Source of the DNA: Geomonas paludis
GTDB taxonomy: Bacteria; Desulfobacterota; Desulfuromonadia; Geobacterales; Geobacteraceae
NCBI RefSeq assembly: GCF_014193585.1
Contig: NZ_BLXY01000012.1
Location: forward strand, 43,608-107,607
Length of the DNA stretch: 64,000 nucleotides
Reading direction: 5' to 3'
Shown here: one piece after another, positions 1-9,084 of the stretch
How positions within the stretch are numbered: position 1 is the stretch's first letter
Layout: each line of letters opens with the position of its first letter
The notes under the pieces: generated by a model
What the model saw: only the letters and a program-made list of their open reading frames with translations
Databases searched by the model: none
Told to the model about the DNA's origin: nothing
Program-made: the position numbers and the translations under genes

Positions 1-4
1 CCGC

Positions 5-40
5 TAGAGGGACAGGCACCTGACGGAGCCAGTCCCTTCT
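5..40. repeat. Dispersed repeat, family A
   Basis: One copy of a short element with core GGGACAGGCACCTG and GGCGGAGCCAG-like end, here with one change (GACGGAGCCAG). Other copies are at about 5376-5408 and, inverted, at 15735-15778. All three lie between genes. No coding capacity is evident; the function is unknown. Confidence 0.7.
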
Positions 41-79
41 GCTTTTGGCTGTGGCTATTATTTTGCCCTTGGCAACGCC

Positions 80-117
80 CTCACCCTAGCCCTCTCCCGG
101 AGGGAGAGGGGATGTGG
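80..117. repeat. Palindromic dispersed repeat, family B
   Basis: Core CCCTCTCCCGGAGGGAGAGGG is an almost perfect hairpin, preceded by CCCTCACCCTAG. Near-identical copies are at 8182-8221 and 1941-2033 (double), with diverged copies at 38508-38556 and 49322-49368. It resembles a REP-type element. Here it follows the 3' end of cbiQ, where the hairpin could stabilise or end the message. Confidence 0.75.
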
Positions 118-125
118 ACGTGAAC

Positions 126-887
126 TTATGACATCAATCTCAACACTGCGATAGCACTCACTAAGAGAAACGCGGAGCCGACCTCGACCGCCCGGAGCGG
201 ACGGTGCACTGACGCGGGCATGGCGCCATCGTAGCCGCGCTGCACCATGGCGGTGGTGATGCTCTGGCTGTTGTCGAAGGCCTTGATGACCAAGATGCCC
301 GCCAATGTCCCCAACGAGGAGAGGGCACGCCGGCAACCGACGTAGCCGAGACGGTTCTTCTGGGCGTTGTAGACCACCTGGGCATCTTCGAGGAGCAGGA
401 ACAGGTAGCGCCAGGCGAAGAGCGCGACGTCCACCAACACCTGCGGCACCCGGAGCCACGAGAGCGCGGCCATGAGTTCGGTGAAGGGTGTGGAAAAACC
501 GACCACGGCCAGCAGGGAGACTCCGCCCATGATACGCCCGGCGATGAGGAGCCCCGCCGCCAGCCCGTCGCGGTGCCCGACCAGTTCCCACCCCGCCACA
601 CCGATGCTGAACATGGGTATGGTGCCAGAAAAGAAGGTCTTCAGCGCCAGCACCATGACCGCGATGAAGAGCGGTTCGGAGAAGCGCAGCACGAGAATGC
701 GCAGCGGCGTCCCCAGGTGCAGGCAGAGGGCGAGCCCGAGCGCCGCCACCGCCAGGGGGAAGGCCACTCCCTGCGCGCTCAGCACCATGACCAGCAGGGC
801 CAGGGCGCTGACCAGCTTCACCCGCGCATCGACTGAGGCGAGAGGATGTGCCGCGTGGTGGCGGTATGCGTTGAAGTGATGGTGCAT
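126..887 (-). CDS. cbiQ: Cobalt ECF transporter T component CbiQ
   Basis: Membrane (T) component of an energy-coupling-factor cobalt importer; it links the CbiM substrate-capture protein to the ATPase CbiO. The 253-residue product has about six hydrophobic segments and, at residues 214-221, the motif MVQRGYDG, which corresponds to the conserved coupling motif of T components. The ATG at 887 overlaps the cbiN stop by one base (TGATG), so translation is probably coupled. It is the last gene of the cobalamin operon visible here. A cbiO ATPase gene would be expected next, beyond base 1, but is not in the window. Confidence 0.93.
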   Translation of the reverse strand: MHHHFNAYRHHAAHPLASVDARVKLVSALALLVMVLSAQGVAFPLAVAALGLALCLHLGTPLRILVLRFSEPLFIAVMVLALKTFFSGTIPMFSIGVAGWELVGHRDGLAAGLLIAGRIMGGVSLLAVVGFSTPFTELMAALSWLRVPQVLVDVALFAWRYLFLLLEDAQVVYNAQKNRLGYVGCRRALSSLGTLAGILVIKAFDNSQSITTAMVQRGYDGAMPASVHRPLRAVEVGSAFLLVSAIAVLRLMS

Positions 888-1180
888 CAACCTTCCTTCT
901 TGTCTTTGCCGGTCAACTGCCGCCAGTAGTACCCTGCGGCGAACCCGCCCACGACGCCCGCCCCCAGGAAAGCGAACAGCAGCAGATCTCCGGAGCCGGG
1001 ATCGATGAGCGGCGCCTTCGCTTCCCGCCCGTGCTCCTTGGCGATCTTCTCCACCACGGCCTCGTCCACCCCCTGGTAAGCCTTCGGGGCCAGCGAGAAG
1101 AAGTAGAAGGCGAACAGCAGCGTCGGCAGCATCACGGTGTGCAGCAGCAGTACTTTCCACCTGCGTTTTCTATCAGGCAT
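887..1180 (-). CDS. cbiN: CbiN-like cobalt transport accessory protein
   Basis: Small 97-residue membrane protein with two predicted transmembrane segments (about residues 9-30 and 63-86) and a periplasmic stretch between them. This is the size and topology of CbiN, which works with CbiM in cobalt capture. The call rests on topology and on the position between cbiM and cbiQ, because sequence conservation in CbiN is low. The start at 1180 lies within the cbiM 3' end (8-base overlap) and the stop touches the cbiQ start. A distant relative of the family is possible, but the cobalt-transport role is well supported by context. Confidence 0.8.
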   Translation of the reverse strand: MPDRKRRWKVLLLHTVMLPTLLFAFYFFSLAPKAYQGVDEAVVEKIAKEHGREAKAPLIDPGSGDLLLFAFLGAGVVGGFAAGYYWRQLTGKDKKEG

Positions 1181-1925
1181 TGCCGGGCACCTCCTTTTCC
1201 GTGATGACCCTCATCTTTACCAGCAGGTCCGGGCGCTTGCGGTACAAAAGCGTGACCATGCCCGCGGTAATCACCCCTTCCAGGATGCCCAGTGGCAACT
1301 GGGTGGGGAGGAAGGCGATGACGATTTTGACGAACAGCGGCCACAGCGGCGACTCCCCCCGGATGCCGAGGGCGAGAAGGAGCGACGTGGTGGCGTAGGT
1401 GGCCCAGTCTGCCACAAGCCCGGCGATAAATCCAGCCAGAGCTAAACTCCCGCCGACCTTGCGCAGGGCCCGGAAGGCGAACCAGCCGGCAAAGGAGCCG
1501 ACCACGCCCATGGAGAGGGTGTTGGCGCCCAGCGTCGAGAGCCCGCCGTGGGCCAGGAACAGCGCCTGAATCAGCAGCGATACCGCCGCGATGATCACGC
1601 TCACCAGCGGGCCCACCAGGATGGCCGATACCCCAGTACCGCAGGGATGCGAGCAGGTCCCAGCGGTCGGCACCGGGATCGGCATGCAGGAGATGATGAA
1701 GACCACGGCGGTGAGGAGCCCCACCAGCGGCTTCATGGAGAGGTCCTCCCGCGCCAGGGCGTTCAACTGCCTGATGCCGAGGGCCAGAAACGGCACCAGC
1801 ACCAGGAACCAGGCCAGCGCCCAGGGGAAGGGGAGGATACCTTCGGAGATGTGCATGGCATGGGCGGGGGACGGAACCAGAAGAGGTACCAACACACTAC
1901 CAGCGAGCAGCGCACGGCCACACAC
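1173..1925 (-). CDS. cbiM: Cobalt ECF substrate-capture protein CbiM
   Basis: Substrate-specific component of the cobalt ECF importer. The family N-terminus MHISEG is present, and its second-position His is a metal ligand in CbiM/NikM. It is preceded by a signal-peptide-like segment ending in AHA, so processing would expose Met-His. I chose the GTG at 1925, 23 codons before MHISEG, because AGGTGG lies 7 bases upstream; starts further upstream would translate through the repeat at 1941-2033. The 250-residue product has many hydrophobic segments. It follows bzaF in the cobalamin operon and overlaps cbiN. The start codon is the main uncertainty. Confidence 0.9.
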   Translation of the reverse strand: MCGRALLAGSVLVPLLVPSPAHAMHISEGILPFPWALAWFLVLVPFLALGIRQLNALAREDLSMKPLVGLLTAVVFIISCMPIPVPTAGTCSHPCGTGVSAILVGPLVSVIIAAVSLLIQALFLAHGGLSTLGANTLSMGVVGSFAGWFAFRALRKVGGSLALAGFIAGLVADWATYATTSLLLALGIRGESPLWPLFVKIVIAFLPTQLPLGILEGVITAGMVTLLYRKRPDLLVKMRVITEKEVPGNA

Positions 1926-1940
1926 CGGCTGTCCACCTAC

Positions 1941-2033
1941 CTCCCTCGCCCTCCGGGAGAGGGTCGGGGTGAGGGCATCTCCCTCACCCGGCCTTCGGCC
2001 ACCCTCTCCCAGAGGGAGAGGGTTATTCACAAA
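1941..2033. repeat. Double family B palindromic repeat
   Basis: Two inverted copies of the CCCTCTCCC/GGGAGAGGG element sit back to back between bzaF and cbiM, joined by GAGGGCATCTCCCTC. Each could form a strong hairpin in the operon mRNA and might lower expression of the transporter genes relative to the upstream biosynthetic genes. Confidence 0.75.
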
Positions 2034-2044
2034 CGTGCCCAGCA

Positions 2045-3352
2045 TCAAATCTTGTCCCCGCGCAGGTCGGCGGCGAAGATCTTGCCGGCGCCGCGGGAGG
2101 CGCAGAAGTCGCCGCACATGGTGCAGGTCTGCTCGTCTTCGGGGACGCGGCTCTTCCTGATGGCGGCGGCGTCTTCCGGGAACAAGGCCAGTTCGAACTG
2201 GCGCTGCCAGTCGAGGTCCCGGCGCGCCTTGCTCATCTCCTTGTCGCGCTCCCTGCCCCGCTCGGGGTACTTGTTCATGTCGCCGATGTAGGCGGCGATC
2301 TTGGCAGCCTTGACGCCCATCTTGACGTCCTCCTCGTTGGGAAGCGCCAGGTGCTCGGCCGGGGTGATGTAGCAGATCAGGTCGGCGCCGAAGCGGGAGG
2401 ACTGGGCGGCGCCGATGGCGGCGGTGATGTGGTCGAACCCGGGCGCTACGTCGGTGGAGATGGGCCCGAGCATATAATAAGGGGCGCCGCCGCTCATCCT
2501 CTTCTGCAACTTGATGTTCCCCTCGACCTCGTCCAGCGGCACGTGGCCCGGACCTTCCACCAGCATCTGGCATCCCATGTCGCGGCCAAGTTCGGCCAGC
2601 TCGCAGTTGATCAAAAGTTCCTGGATCTGGGCGCGGTCGCTGGAGTCGTGGATGGCGCCGGCCCGCAGGCCGTTACCGAGCGAGAGCACGGTGTCGTAAC
2701 GCTTCAGGATCTCCACCACGCGGTCGAACTTCTCGTAGAGCGGGTTCTCGCGGTTGTTGGCGATCATCCAGGCCGCCATGCTGACGCCCCCCTTGGAGAC
2801 CAGGCCGCCGTAGCGGTACCCCTGCTTGCGCAGGCGCTCCAGGGTGTAGAGGTTGATGCCGCAATGCACGGCCATGAAGGCCATGCCGTCGGCGCACTGG
2901 CGCTCGATGATGTCGAAGAGCATCTCCTCGTCCAGCTTGTTGGGGTCGCCGTACTTCCTCGCCGCCTCGCAGAAGGCCTGGTACAGCGGCACGTTGCCCA
3001 CCGGCAGGTCCACCGCGGCGATCACCTCGCGCCGCACCCGGTCCAGGTCGCCGCCCACGGAAAGCTCCATCAGGGTATCGGCGCCCGCTTCCTGCGCCAC
3101 CTTTGCCTTGCGCACCTCGGCCTCGTAATCGATGATGTCCGACGAGGTGCCGATGGATGCGTTCACCTTGGTGCGCAGCCCGGTGCCGATACCGGCCACC
3201 TTTGGTTTCCTGACGTGGTTCCAGGGGATGACGATCTGCCCCGCAGCCACCTTGTCCCGGACGTACTCCGGCGTTAACTGCTCGTCGAATGCCACCTGCG
3301 TCATCTGCGGCGTAATGATCCCCGCGCGCGCTGCTTCAATCTGCGTTTTCAT
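2045..3352 (-). CDS. bzaF: 5-hydroxybenzimidazole synthase BzaF (ThiC paralogue)
   Basis: Radical-SAM enzyme of the ThiC superfamily, 435 residues. BzaF converts aminoimidazole ribotide to 5-hydroxybenzimidazole, the lower-ligand base of some cobamides, under anaerobic conditions; true ThiC makes the thiamin pyrimidine. Context favours BzaF: the gene lies inside the riboswitch-led cobalamin operon, overlaps cbiA by ATGA (3349-3352), precedes cbiM, and has no TPP riboswitch. The C-terminal cluster motif reads CTMCGDFC, that is C-x2-C-x3-C, one residue shorter than the C-x2-C-x4-C I expect in ThiC. The N-terminus starts [11 protein letters not shown], and [10 protein letters not shown] lies near residue 97. 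ThiC remains the alternative on sequence alone. Confidence 0.82.
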   Translation of the reverse strand: MKTQIEAARAGIITPQMTQVAFDEQLTPEYVRDKVAAGQIVIPWNHVRKPKVAGIGTGLRTKVNASIGTSSDIIDYEAEVRKAKVAQEAGADTLMELSVGGDLDRVRREVIAAVDLPVGNVPLYQAFCEAARKYGDPNKLDEEMLFDIIERQCADGMAFMAVHCGINLYTLERLRKQGYRYGGLVSKGGVSMAAWMIANNRENPLYEKFDRVVEILKRYDTVLSLGNGLRAGAIHDSSDRAQIQELLINCELAELGRDMGCQMLVEGPGHVPLDEVEGNIKLQKRMSGGAPYYMLGPISTDVAPGFDHITAAIGAAQSSRFGADLICYITPAEHLALPNEEDVKMGVKAAKIAAYIGDMNKYPERGRERDKEMSKARRDLDWQRQFELALFPEDAAAIRKSRVPEDEQTCTMCGDFCASRGAGKIFAADLRGDKI

Positions 3353-4737
3353 GTGAGACTCCTGGTCCGGTATGCCCTGCAGTGTCCCACGAAGTCCCGT
3401 GCGATACCCGGTGAGCTGCCGAAGTGTAAATGGATGTAGGAGGCCAGGCAGTTTTGGTAGCGAAAACCTTCCAGTCCCAGGTCGGCGCCCTTCCTGCTGA
3501 CCCGGTAGAGGCGTTCGATTCCCTCCGGCATCTCCTCCATCTCGGAATAATGAAACTCATGGCCCCGGGCGGTGGCTCCCTTGGGGCCGATCACGGCGTC
3601 CCCGATCAACTCGATCTCCCGGTACCCGAGCGCCTTGCGCCGCGGCAGCATCCGGGTCCGCACCGGGAAGACGCCGGCAAACGGGATCGTCCCCCCCTCG
3701 CCCGCCACGCCTTGGGTGAGGTAGATGAAACCGCCGCACTCGGCGTAAACCGGCATGCCCGCCTCGACCGCCTGGCGGACCGCCTGCCGCATCGACTCGT
3801 TGGCGGCCAGCTTCTCGGCGAAGAGCTCGGGATAGCCGCCGGGAAGGTAGATACCGCCGATCCCATCTGGCAACGCGGCATCCCTCAAGGGGGAAAAACA
3901 ACAGATTTCGGCGCCCTGCTCGGCAAGGAGTCTGAGGTTGTCCGGATAGGCGAAGCAAAAGGCGGCGTCGCGCGCCACCGCGATACGCACCGATTCGGCA
4001 CCACCGCCGGCACCGGCTTCCGAAAGCGCCGACTGCGGCAGCGCCGGGATTTCCTGCTGTTGCAATGCCAGCAGGGCGTCCAGGTCGAGGTGCCGCTCGA
4101 CGACCTCGACCAAGTGGTCCAGAAACTCCGCGGAGAGCGGGTTGTCTTCGGCCGTGGTCAGCCCCAGGTGGCGCGACGGGATGGCAAGCGCCGCGTCCCT
4201 CGGCATGCACCCCAGCAGCGCGACTCCGGGGAGGTGCGCCGCCAGCGCCTCGCGCAGGATCCGCTCATGGTTGGCGCTCGCCACGTTGTTGAAGACGACC
4301 GCCGCGACCTTCACAGCCGGGTCGAAGCCGGCAAAGCCGCTCACCAGGGCGGCGGCGCTGCGGGCCTGGCTCCTGGCATCGATGACCAGGACGACCGGCG
4401 CGGCCAACTCCTTGGCAATCTGCGCCGTACTGCCGGCATCGGAACTGCCGTCGATGCCGTCGAAGAGCCCCATCACCCCTTCGATCACCGCTATGTCGCT
4501 GCCAGCCGTGCTGCGGGCGAAGCTCTCCCTCACGAACTCGCGCGGGCACATCCATCCGTCCAGGTTGATGGACGGGACGCCGGTCACCAGGGCGTGGTAG
4601 CCGGGATCGATGAAGTCCGGCCCGACCTTGAACGGCGCCACCTTGAGCCCACGACGCCTGAGCGCCGCCATGATGCCGAGGGTCACGGTGGTTTTTCCGG
4701 AGCCGCTGTGCGGCGCTGCGATGACGATACGCTTCAT
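3349..4737 (-). CDS. cbiA: Cobyrinate a,c-diamide synthase CbiA
   Basis: ATP- and glutamine-dependent amidation of the a and c side chains of the corrin ring. The 462-residue protein has an N-terminal P-loop (GSGKTT, residues 12-17) followed by [12 protein letters not shown], which is diagnostic of the CbiA/CobB family. The C-terminal class I glutamine amidotransferase domain carries the nucleophile motif YAECGG near residue 335. The stop overlaps the bzaF start by four bases. The gene follows cobC by 16 bases. Domain order and length are normal for the family. Confidence 0.95.
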   Translation of the reverse strand: MKRIVIAAPHSGSGKTTVTLGIMAALRRRGLKVAPFKVGPDFIDPGYHALVTGVPSINLDGWMCPREFVRESFARSTAGSDIAVIEGVMGLFDGIDGSSDAGSTAQIAKELAAPVVLVIDARSQARSAAALVSGFAGFDPAVKVAAVVFNNVASANHERILREALAAHLPGVALLGCMPRDAALAIPSRHLGLTTAEDNPLSAEFLDHLVEVVERHLDLDALLALQQQEIPALPQSALSEAGAGGGAESVRIAVARDAAFCFAYPDNLRLLAEQGAEICCFSPLRDAALPDGIGGIYLPGGYPELFAEKLAANESMRQAVRQAVEAGMPVYAECGGFIYLTQGVAGEGGTIPFAGVFPVRTRMLPRRKALGYREIELIGDAVIGPKGATARGHEFHYSEMEEMPEGIERLYRVSRKGADLGLEGFRYQNCLASYIHLHFGSSPGIARDFVGHCRAYRTRSLT

Positions 4738-4753
4738 GCCCGGGAAGTCTCCG

Positions 4754-5350
4754 TCAGCCGTTGACCAGCTGGACCACGGTGTTGCCGTCGGACCAGTAGT
4801 CGATGATGTTCATGGCGCAGTACTGCTGGTCGATGCTGAAGAAGGAGCCCAGCGGCGCCTTGATGGCATCAAGAAGTACGATCCGGTTTACGCCGCCGTG
4901 CGCCACCACCAGCACCTCCTCGCCCCGGTGCCGCTCCACGATCTCCTTCAGGGCGGGCAGCACGCGTCCGGCCAGTTCGCCAAGGCTCTCGCCGCCGGGG
5001 GCGCAGAAATTCTCCAGGTCCGCCAGGCGCGCCGCCCACTCGTCCGGGCGCTGTTCCTGGATCTGGGCTACGGAAAGCCCTTCCCAGACGCCGCAGCTCA
5101 GCTCGCGCAGGGCGGGGACGGTGACTGGCTCGACGCCGAGGTAGGGGCCGAGGATCTCGCCGCCGCGCACGGTGCGCTGCAGGTCGCTGGTGTAGAGGGC
5201 GCTGATCCGGTCCGGGTCCAGGCGCGGTTTCAACTGGTGGTACATCTCCTCGCCGCGCGGGGTGAGACGGACGTCGTAGTGGCCGTTGTAGCAGTAGGGA
5301 CGCTCCACCTCGCCGTGGCGGATCAGGTGGATCCTTGTTCGTTGGATCAT
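4754..5350 (-). CDS. cobC: Alpha-ribazole phosphatase CobC (histidine phosphatase)
   Basis: Histidine-phosphatase-family enzyme of 198 residues that removes phosphate from alpha-ribazole phosphate in nucleotide-loop assembly. The catalytic motif LIRHGE is at about residues 9-14, and the second histidine lies in VVAHGGV near residue 148. The family contains many phosphoglycerate-mutase-like enzymes, so the specific role is taken from the position between cobS and cbiA in the cobalamin operon. The start ATG at 5350 has AAGGAG 5 bases upstream. Confidence 0.9.
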   Translation of the reverse strand: MIQRTRIHLIRHGEVERPYCYNGHYDVRLTPRGEEMYHQLKPRLDPDRISALYTSDLQRTVRGGEILGPYLGVEPVTVPALRELSCGVWEGLSVAQIQEQRPDEWAARLADLENFCAPGGESLGELAGRVLPALKEIVERHRGEEVLVVAHGGVNRIVLLDAIKAPLGSFFSIDQQYCAMNIIDYWSDGNTVVQLVNG

Positions 5351-5375
5351 GCAGTTCTCCTTAAGGAGGGTGACT

Positions 5376-5408
5376 GTGCTAAGGGGACAGGCACCTGGCG
5401 GAGCCAGC
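5376..5408. repeat. Dispersed repeat, family A
   Basis: Copy with core GGGGACAGGCACCTGG followed by CGGAGCCAG, in the 60-base gap between cobS and cobC. It matches the inverted copy at 15735-15778. Confidence 0.7.
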
Positions 5409-5410
5409 CC

Positions 5411-6157
5411 TCAACCCATCCTGCCTAAAAGGGCCAGTAGGAAGATAAGGCAAAAGATCTCGTTCAGTTCGCTGGCGCAGCCGATCACGTCACCGGTGAC
5501 GCCACCGAGCCTGCCATGCGACCACGCCTTGATGCCCCAGGTCAGCAGGAACAGGAGCAGCAGGGTGATGAGCCCGGACAGGTGGAGCAGCGCCGCGCCG
5601 ACGGCGACGGTGCAGAGACCGGCGAGGACCAGCTGCAGCGTCCCCGCCCCGCCCACGAAGGCGTGGCCGAGCCCGTCCTTGCGGGCCCGCTGCGAGCCGA
5701 CGGTCATCTGCACCTGGGCGAAGCGGGCGGCCATCGGGAAGAACAGCAGCGCCTCCCGCTTGTACTCGGCGGGAAGCGCCAGCAGCGCCTGGTACTTGAG
5801 CATGAGGCCCAGCACCAGACCGACCGCCCCCACGGCACCAACCCGGGAATCCTTCATGATCTCCAGGAAGCGCTCGCGTGAGCCGCGCGCGGCCAGCCCA
5901 TCGCAGACGTCGGAGAGACCGTCCAGGTGCAGCGCGCCGGTGGCGACGCTCAGGATGGCGACCAGTAGCAGGTCGGCCACGGAACGGGGCAAGAGCGGCG
6001 TCAGCAGGAAGTCCACTCCGGCCAGGAGCGCGCCGAGGGCGAACCCCACCAACGGGAACAGGGCCATGGAGCGGCCCAGGTCCTTTTCCTCGCAGCGCAC
6101 CGAGAGCGGCAGCGGCACGATGGTCAGGAACTGGAAGGCGATGATGAATAGCCTCAT
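5411..6157 (-). CDS. cobS: Adenosylcobinamide-GDP ribazoletransferase CobS
   Basis: Cobalamin synthase: an integral membrane enzyme joining adenosylcobinamide-GDP with alpha-ribazole or its phosphate. The 248-residue protein begins with the family N-terminus FQFLTIVPLP. It has multiple hydrophobic helices and the conserved acidic motif HLDGLSDVCDG near residues 98-108. It lies 21 bases downstream of cobT. The family A repeat separates it from cobC. Length and motifs are typical. Confidence 0.95.
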   Translation of the reverse strand: MRLFIIAFQFLTIVPLPLSVRCEEKDLGRSMALFPLVGFALGALLAGVDFLLTPLLPRSVADLLLVAILSVATGALHLDGLSDVCDGLAARGSRERFLEIMKDSRVGAVGAVGLVLGLMLKYQALLALPAEYKREALLFFPMAARFAQVQMTVGSQRARKDGLGHAFVGGAGTLQLVLAGLCTVAVGAALLHLSGLITLLLLFLLTWGIKAWSHGRLGGVTGDVIGCASELNEIFCLIFLLALLGRMG

Positions 6158-6178
6158 GCGTTACCTCAGCCGCCTCGC

Positions 6179-7231
6179 CTAGGCGGAGGCCACCCCGGCC
6201 TCTTCGAAGGTTGCCATTTCCTTCAGGATCTTGACGCCGGCCTCGATCAGCCCCATGGCCAGCGCGGCGCCGGTCCCCTCGCCCAGGCGCAGCTGCAGGT
6301 CGAGCAGCGGCTTCACGCCGATGCGCTCCAGCATCATCTGGTGCCCGATCTCCACGGAGGTGTGGGCGGTGAAGATGTAGTCGCGCACGGAGGGATGCAT
6401 CTCGGAGGCGATCAGCGCGCCGGCGGTGGAGATGAAACCGTCGACGACCACCGGTATCCGGTTGGCCGCGGCGCCCAGCACGAGGCCTGCGATGCCCGCG
6501 ATTTCCAGGCCGCCCACCTTGGTGAGGACGTCGAGCGGGTCCTGCGGCTCGGGGCGGTTCAGGTCGAGACCGGCCTGGATCACCTTGATCTTTTTTTCCA
6601 GCGCCTCGTCGCCGATGCCGGTGCCGCGGTGGGTAACCTCGCGGACGGTGCAGCCGGCGATGGCCGCGATGATGGCGGAGGAGGGGCTGGTGTTGCCGAT
6701 GCCCATCTCGCCGGTGCCGACCATGGTGATCCCTTCCTTCTTGGCCTCGTCGGCGAGCGCGATGCCGACCTCGATGGCGGCAACCGCCTCCTCGCGGGTC
6801 ATGGCGCTACCCTTGGCGAAGTTGCGGGTCCCCTTGGCGACCTTGCGGATGATGAGGCCCGGGGCGGGCTCGAAGTCGTAGTCGACGCCAACGTCCACCA
6901 CGCGCACCTCGGCGCCGCTGTGACGGGCGAGCACGTTGACGCCCGCGCCGCCGCGCAGGAAGTTGAGCACCATCTGCGGGGTGACTTCCTTGGGGAACAG
7001 GGAAACCCCTTCCTCCACGATGCCGTGGTCACCGGCAAAGGTGAAGATGACCTTCTTGGCGGTGTCGGGGGCGAGGTCACCGGTGATGGCGGCGAAGCGG
7101 CGGCCGACTTCCTCCAGGCGCCCCAGCGAGCCGAGCGGCTTGGTCTTGTTGTCCAGTTTGGCCTGGGCCTTGGCGAGCAGCGCCTCGTCCACCGGCTGGA
7201 TCTTGGCGAGTGTCGTTTCCAGAAGTTGCAT
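6179..7231 (-). CDS. cobT: Nicotinate-nucleotide--DMB phosphoribosyltransferase CobT
   Basis: Activates the lower-ligand base by transferring phosphoribose from nicotinate mononucleotide, giving alpha-ribazole 5'-phosphate. With bzaF in the same operon the base is probably 5-hydroxybenzimidazole. The 350-residue protein carries [26 protein letters not shown] and the C-terminal [10 protein letters not shown] region with the catalytic glutamate. I chose ATG 7231 over an ATG 21 bases upstream because AAGGAGG is placed 6 bases before it. The N-terminal seven-codon extension would contain that ribosome-binding site. Confidence 0.95.
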   Translation of the reverse strand: MQLLETTLAKIQPVDEALLAKAQAKLDNKTKPLGSLGRLEEVGRRFAAITGDLAPDTAKKVIFTFAGDHGIVEEGVSLFPKEVTPQMVLNFLRGGAGVNVLARHSGAEVRVVDVGVDYDFEPAPGLIIRKVAKGTRNFAKGSAMTREEAVAAIEVGIALADEAKKEGITMVGTGEMGIGNTSPSSAIIAAIAGCTVREVTHRGTGIGDEALEKKIKVIQAGLDLNRPEPQDPLDVLTKVGGLEIAGIAGLVLGAAANRIPVVVDGFISTAGALIASEMHPSVRDYIFTAHTSVEIGHQMMLERIGVKPLLDLQLRLGEGTGAALAMGLIEAGVKILKEMATFEEAGVASA

Positions 7232-7259
7232 CGTTCCCTCCTTGTATTTCATGGCAATA

Positions 7260-7781
7260 TCACTTCAGCCTGAGCGGCAGTCCCGAGATGGTGACGTACA
7301 CCTCGTCCGCCGCGGCGGCGATGATCTCGTTGGCCTCGCCGGCCAGGTCCCGGAAGGCGCGGGAGAGCGGGTGCTCGGGGACGATCCCCATCCCTACCTC
7401 GTTGGTGACGATGATGAGCGGCGTGGCAAGCGAGCTAAAGCCCCCGGCGAAGCTCTTCACCTCGGCCAGGGCCTCGGCGGCCCCGCCCGGGCAGCGGAAC
7501 AGGAGGTTGGAGATCCAGAGGGTGACGCAGTCCATCAGCATCACGTTGAAGCGCCCCTGGTGGCTGCGGATCGCCTCCGCCACCTTGAGCGGTTCCTCGA
7601 CGGTCTGCCATTCCGGGCCGCGCCGCCCCTGGTGCCGGGCGATGCGGTCCGCCATCTCGGCGTCCCCCGCCTCGCCGGTAGCGAGGTAGCCCCGCAGCGG
7701 CGCGTACTTGTCGGCCAGACCTTCAGCGAAGCGGCTCTTGCCGCTGCGGGCGCCGCCGGTGACCAGGACCACTTTGGACAT
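7260..7781 (-). CDS. cobU: Adenosylcobinamide kinase/guanylyltransferase CobU
   Basis: Bifunctional enzyme that phosphorylates adenosylcobinamide and attaches GMP. The 173-residue protein has the P-loop GGARSGKS (about residues 9-16), the [10 protein letters not shown] segment with the histidine that is guanylylated in characterised CobU, and [11 protein letters not shown]. It is the first gene of the operon. Its ATG directly follows the U-tract of the riboswitch terminator, and the G-rich arm of that hairpin is the only Shine-Dalgarno-like sequence, so termination and ribosome access are linked. Confidence 0.95.
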   Translation of the reverse strand: MSKVVLVTGGARSGKSRFAEGLADKYAPLRGYLATGEAGDAEMADRIARHQGRRGPEWQTVEEPLKVAEAIRSHQGRFNVMLMDCVTLWISNLLFRCPGGAAEALAEVKSFAGGFSSLATPLIIVTNEVGMGIVPEHPLSRAFRDLAGEANEIIAAAADEVYVTISGLPLRLK

Positions 7782-7814
7782 AAAAAAACCCCCCTTCCCA
7801 TGACGGAAGGCGGG
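7782..7814 (-). terminator. Intrinsic terminator of the cobalamin riboswitch
   Basis: On the minus strand a 10-base-pair stem with one mismatch (arms 7805-7814 and 7789-7798, loop 7799-7804) is followed directly by seven Ts (7788-7782) and then the cobU ATG. The right arm, GGAAGGGGGG, also serves as the cobU Shine-Dalgarno region. It lies downstream of the riboswitch aptamer, as expected of an expression platform. Confidence 0.88.
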
Positions 7815-7877
7815 TCAAAAACGCACTGCAGGTGCGGTTCCGGCTTTAGCCCCTCTGCCACGGAGGTTGCAACAAGC

Positions 7878-8042
7878 TTCTCATCCTGGCAGGTTTCCTG
7901 ACTCACGGGTCGTCTTACTCGCCGCGCCTTCCCGATGCGATCAGTGGCGTTGTTGCGGCTTTCATCTCCGTTCACAGTTGCGGGACAGCGAGGGATTCAC
8001 ACCCTCTTCCCTTTTAACCCCTCTCGGGGCACCAAGACGAAC
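7878..8042 (-). promoter_or_regulatory. Cobalamin riboswitch
   Basis: Minus-strand leader of the cob operon with the ordered conserved blocks of the cobalamin aptamer: GGTGCC near 8034, AAAAGGGAA, GGGTGTGAATCCC, GCTGTCCCGCAACTGTGA, the B12-box element GCCACTGATC, GGGAAGG, and the 3' block GAGTCAGGAAACCTGCC. Adenosylcobalamin binding normally turns such operons off. The terminator at 7782-7814 is the likely output. It covers cobU through cbiQ, including bzaF. Confidence 0.95.
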
Positions 8043-8054
8043 GTCTATGTATTT

Positions 8055-8180
8055 TTGATCTCGTTCCCAAGGTCCACCTTGGGAACGCAAAGCCTCTCCG
8101 AAGATCCAACTTCCCTCGGATGCAAAGCTGGAGCTTTGCGTCACATGGGGTTCCCAAGCTGGAGCTTGGGAACCAGGAAA
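8055..8180. repeat. Dispersed repeat, family C
   Basis: About 125 bases made of two palindromes, GTTCCCAAGGTCCACCTTGG and TTCCCAAGCTGGAGCTTGGG, joined by a spacer with AAAGCTGGAGCTTTG. A copy with only a few differences lies at 40079-40203. It sits between the cobalamin riboswitch and the engB 3' end, close upstream of the riboswitch. Confidence 0.85.
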
Positions 8181-8181
8181 A

Positions 8182-8221
8182 CGCCCTCACCCTAGCCCTC
8201 TCCCGGAGGGAGAGGGGATGT
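8182..8221. repeat. Palindromic dispersed repeat, family B
   Basis: CCCTCACCCTAG followed by the hairpin CCCTCTCCCGGAGGGAGAGGG, almost base-for-base the copy at 80-117. It directly abuts the family C element, so the two families can form composite blocks. It lies downstream of engB. Confidence 0.8.
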
Positions 8222-8300
8222 AGAAGCGTTTGGCGGAAGATCATGCAAATCGCGTTTTATTTTGCAGCGACGTGTTTACTAACAGACGCCGCGGGGAAAG

Positions 8301-8936
8301 TCAATCACTAACCGGCGCCGCTTCCTCTGCAAATTCGCCGGGTTCGCACGCTGCGGGGGCCAGGGCCGCGTCGATGCGGGCCCAGACGGCATCCTTGCCT
8401 TCCTTGTTCAGCGCCGAAAAAAAGGTGAGGTCCTGCTTGTCGACGCCCAGCGTGGCGCTGATCACGGCGGTCTGGCGGGCCCGCTCGTTCTTGGAGAGCT
8501 TGTCGCACTTGGTGACCACGATGATGGGGGCGATGGAGTAGGCGCGCAGCCAGGCGAGCATCTGCAGGTCATCGTCGTTGGGGACCCGGCGGATATCCAG
8601 GATGAGCACCACGCCGCGCAGGTTCCTTCTCTTGGCGAGGTAGGTCTCCATCATGGGGCGCCAGTCCTTCTTCACCGCCAGCGGCACCTTGGCGTAGCCG
8701 TAGCCGGGGAGGTCGACCAGCATGAAGTCGTCGTTTACCTGGAAGAAGTTGATCAGCTGGGTGCGGCCGGGGGTGGAACTGGTGCGCACCAGGTTCTTCC
8801 GGTTCACCAGCACGTTGACCAGGGAAGACTTGCCGACGTTGGAGCGTCCAGCGAAGGCGATCTCGGGCAGGTTCCCCTCGGGATAGTGTGCCGGGCGGGT
8901 GGCACTTTTAATGAACTCAGTATTTTTTACGATCAA
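8301..8936 (-). CDS. engB: Ribosome-biogenesis GTPase EngB (YihA/YsxC)
   Basis: Small TRAFAC-class GTPase needed for large-subunit maturation. The 211-residue protein has G1 GRSNVGKSS near residues 31-39, a G2-region threonine within [10 protein letters not shown]3 [11 protein letters not shown], and G4 TKCDK. The length is normal for the family and the C-terminus has an Ala/Glu-rich tail. It is a single gene, divergent from the HDOD gene at 9085, with family B and C repeats downstream. Confidence 0.95.
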   Translation of the reverse strand: MIVKNTEFIKSATRPAHYPEGNLPEIAFAGRSNVGKSSLVNVLVNRKNLVRTSSTPGRTQLINFFQVNDDFMLVDLPGYGYAKVPLAVKKDWRPMMETYLAKRRNLRGVVLILDIRRVPNDDDLQMLAWLRAYSIAPIIVVTKCDKLSKNERARQTAVISATLGVDKQDLTFFSALNKEGKDAVWARIDAALAPAACEPGEFAEEAAPVSD

Positions 8937-9010
8937 TGCGAAACCTTATTCCTGTTTTTTCAGGGCAGTATAGACCGCGGCGAGCCCCCTTTCAATCATT
9001 AAATCCGAGC

Positions 9011-9038
9011 TTGCTTAAAGCTAACGTTTTGGTATATT
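9011..9038 (+). promoter_or_regulatory. Possible sigma-70 promoter for the HDOD gene
   Basis: TTGCTT at 9011-9016, a 16-base spacer, and TATATT at 9033-9038, lying 47 bases before the ATG at 9085 in an AT-richer stretch. The -35 match is weak. Confidence 0.45.
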
Positions 9039-9084
9039 TTTGAACCTGATCAGAACCCGGCCACCCAACGGAAGGATCCAAGGC

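Noticed and set aside
3349..3560. TPP riboswitch expected if the ThiC-like gene were a thiamin gene
   Set aside because: The upstream sequence is the coding end of cbiA, with an ATGA overlap and no aptamer blocks.
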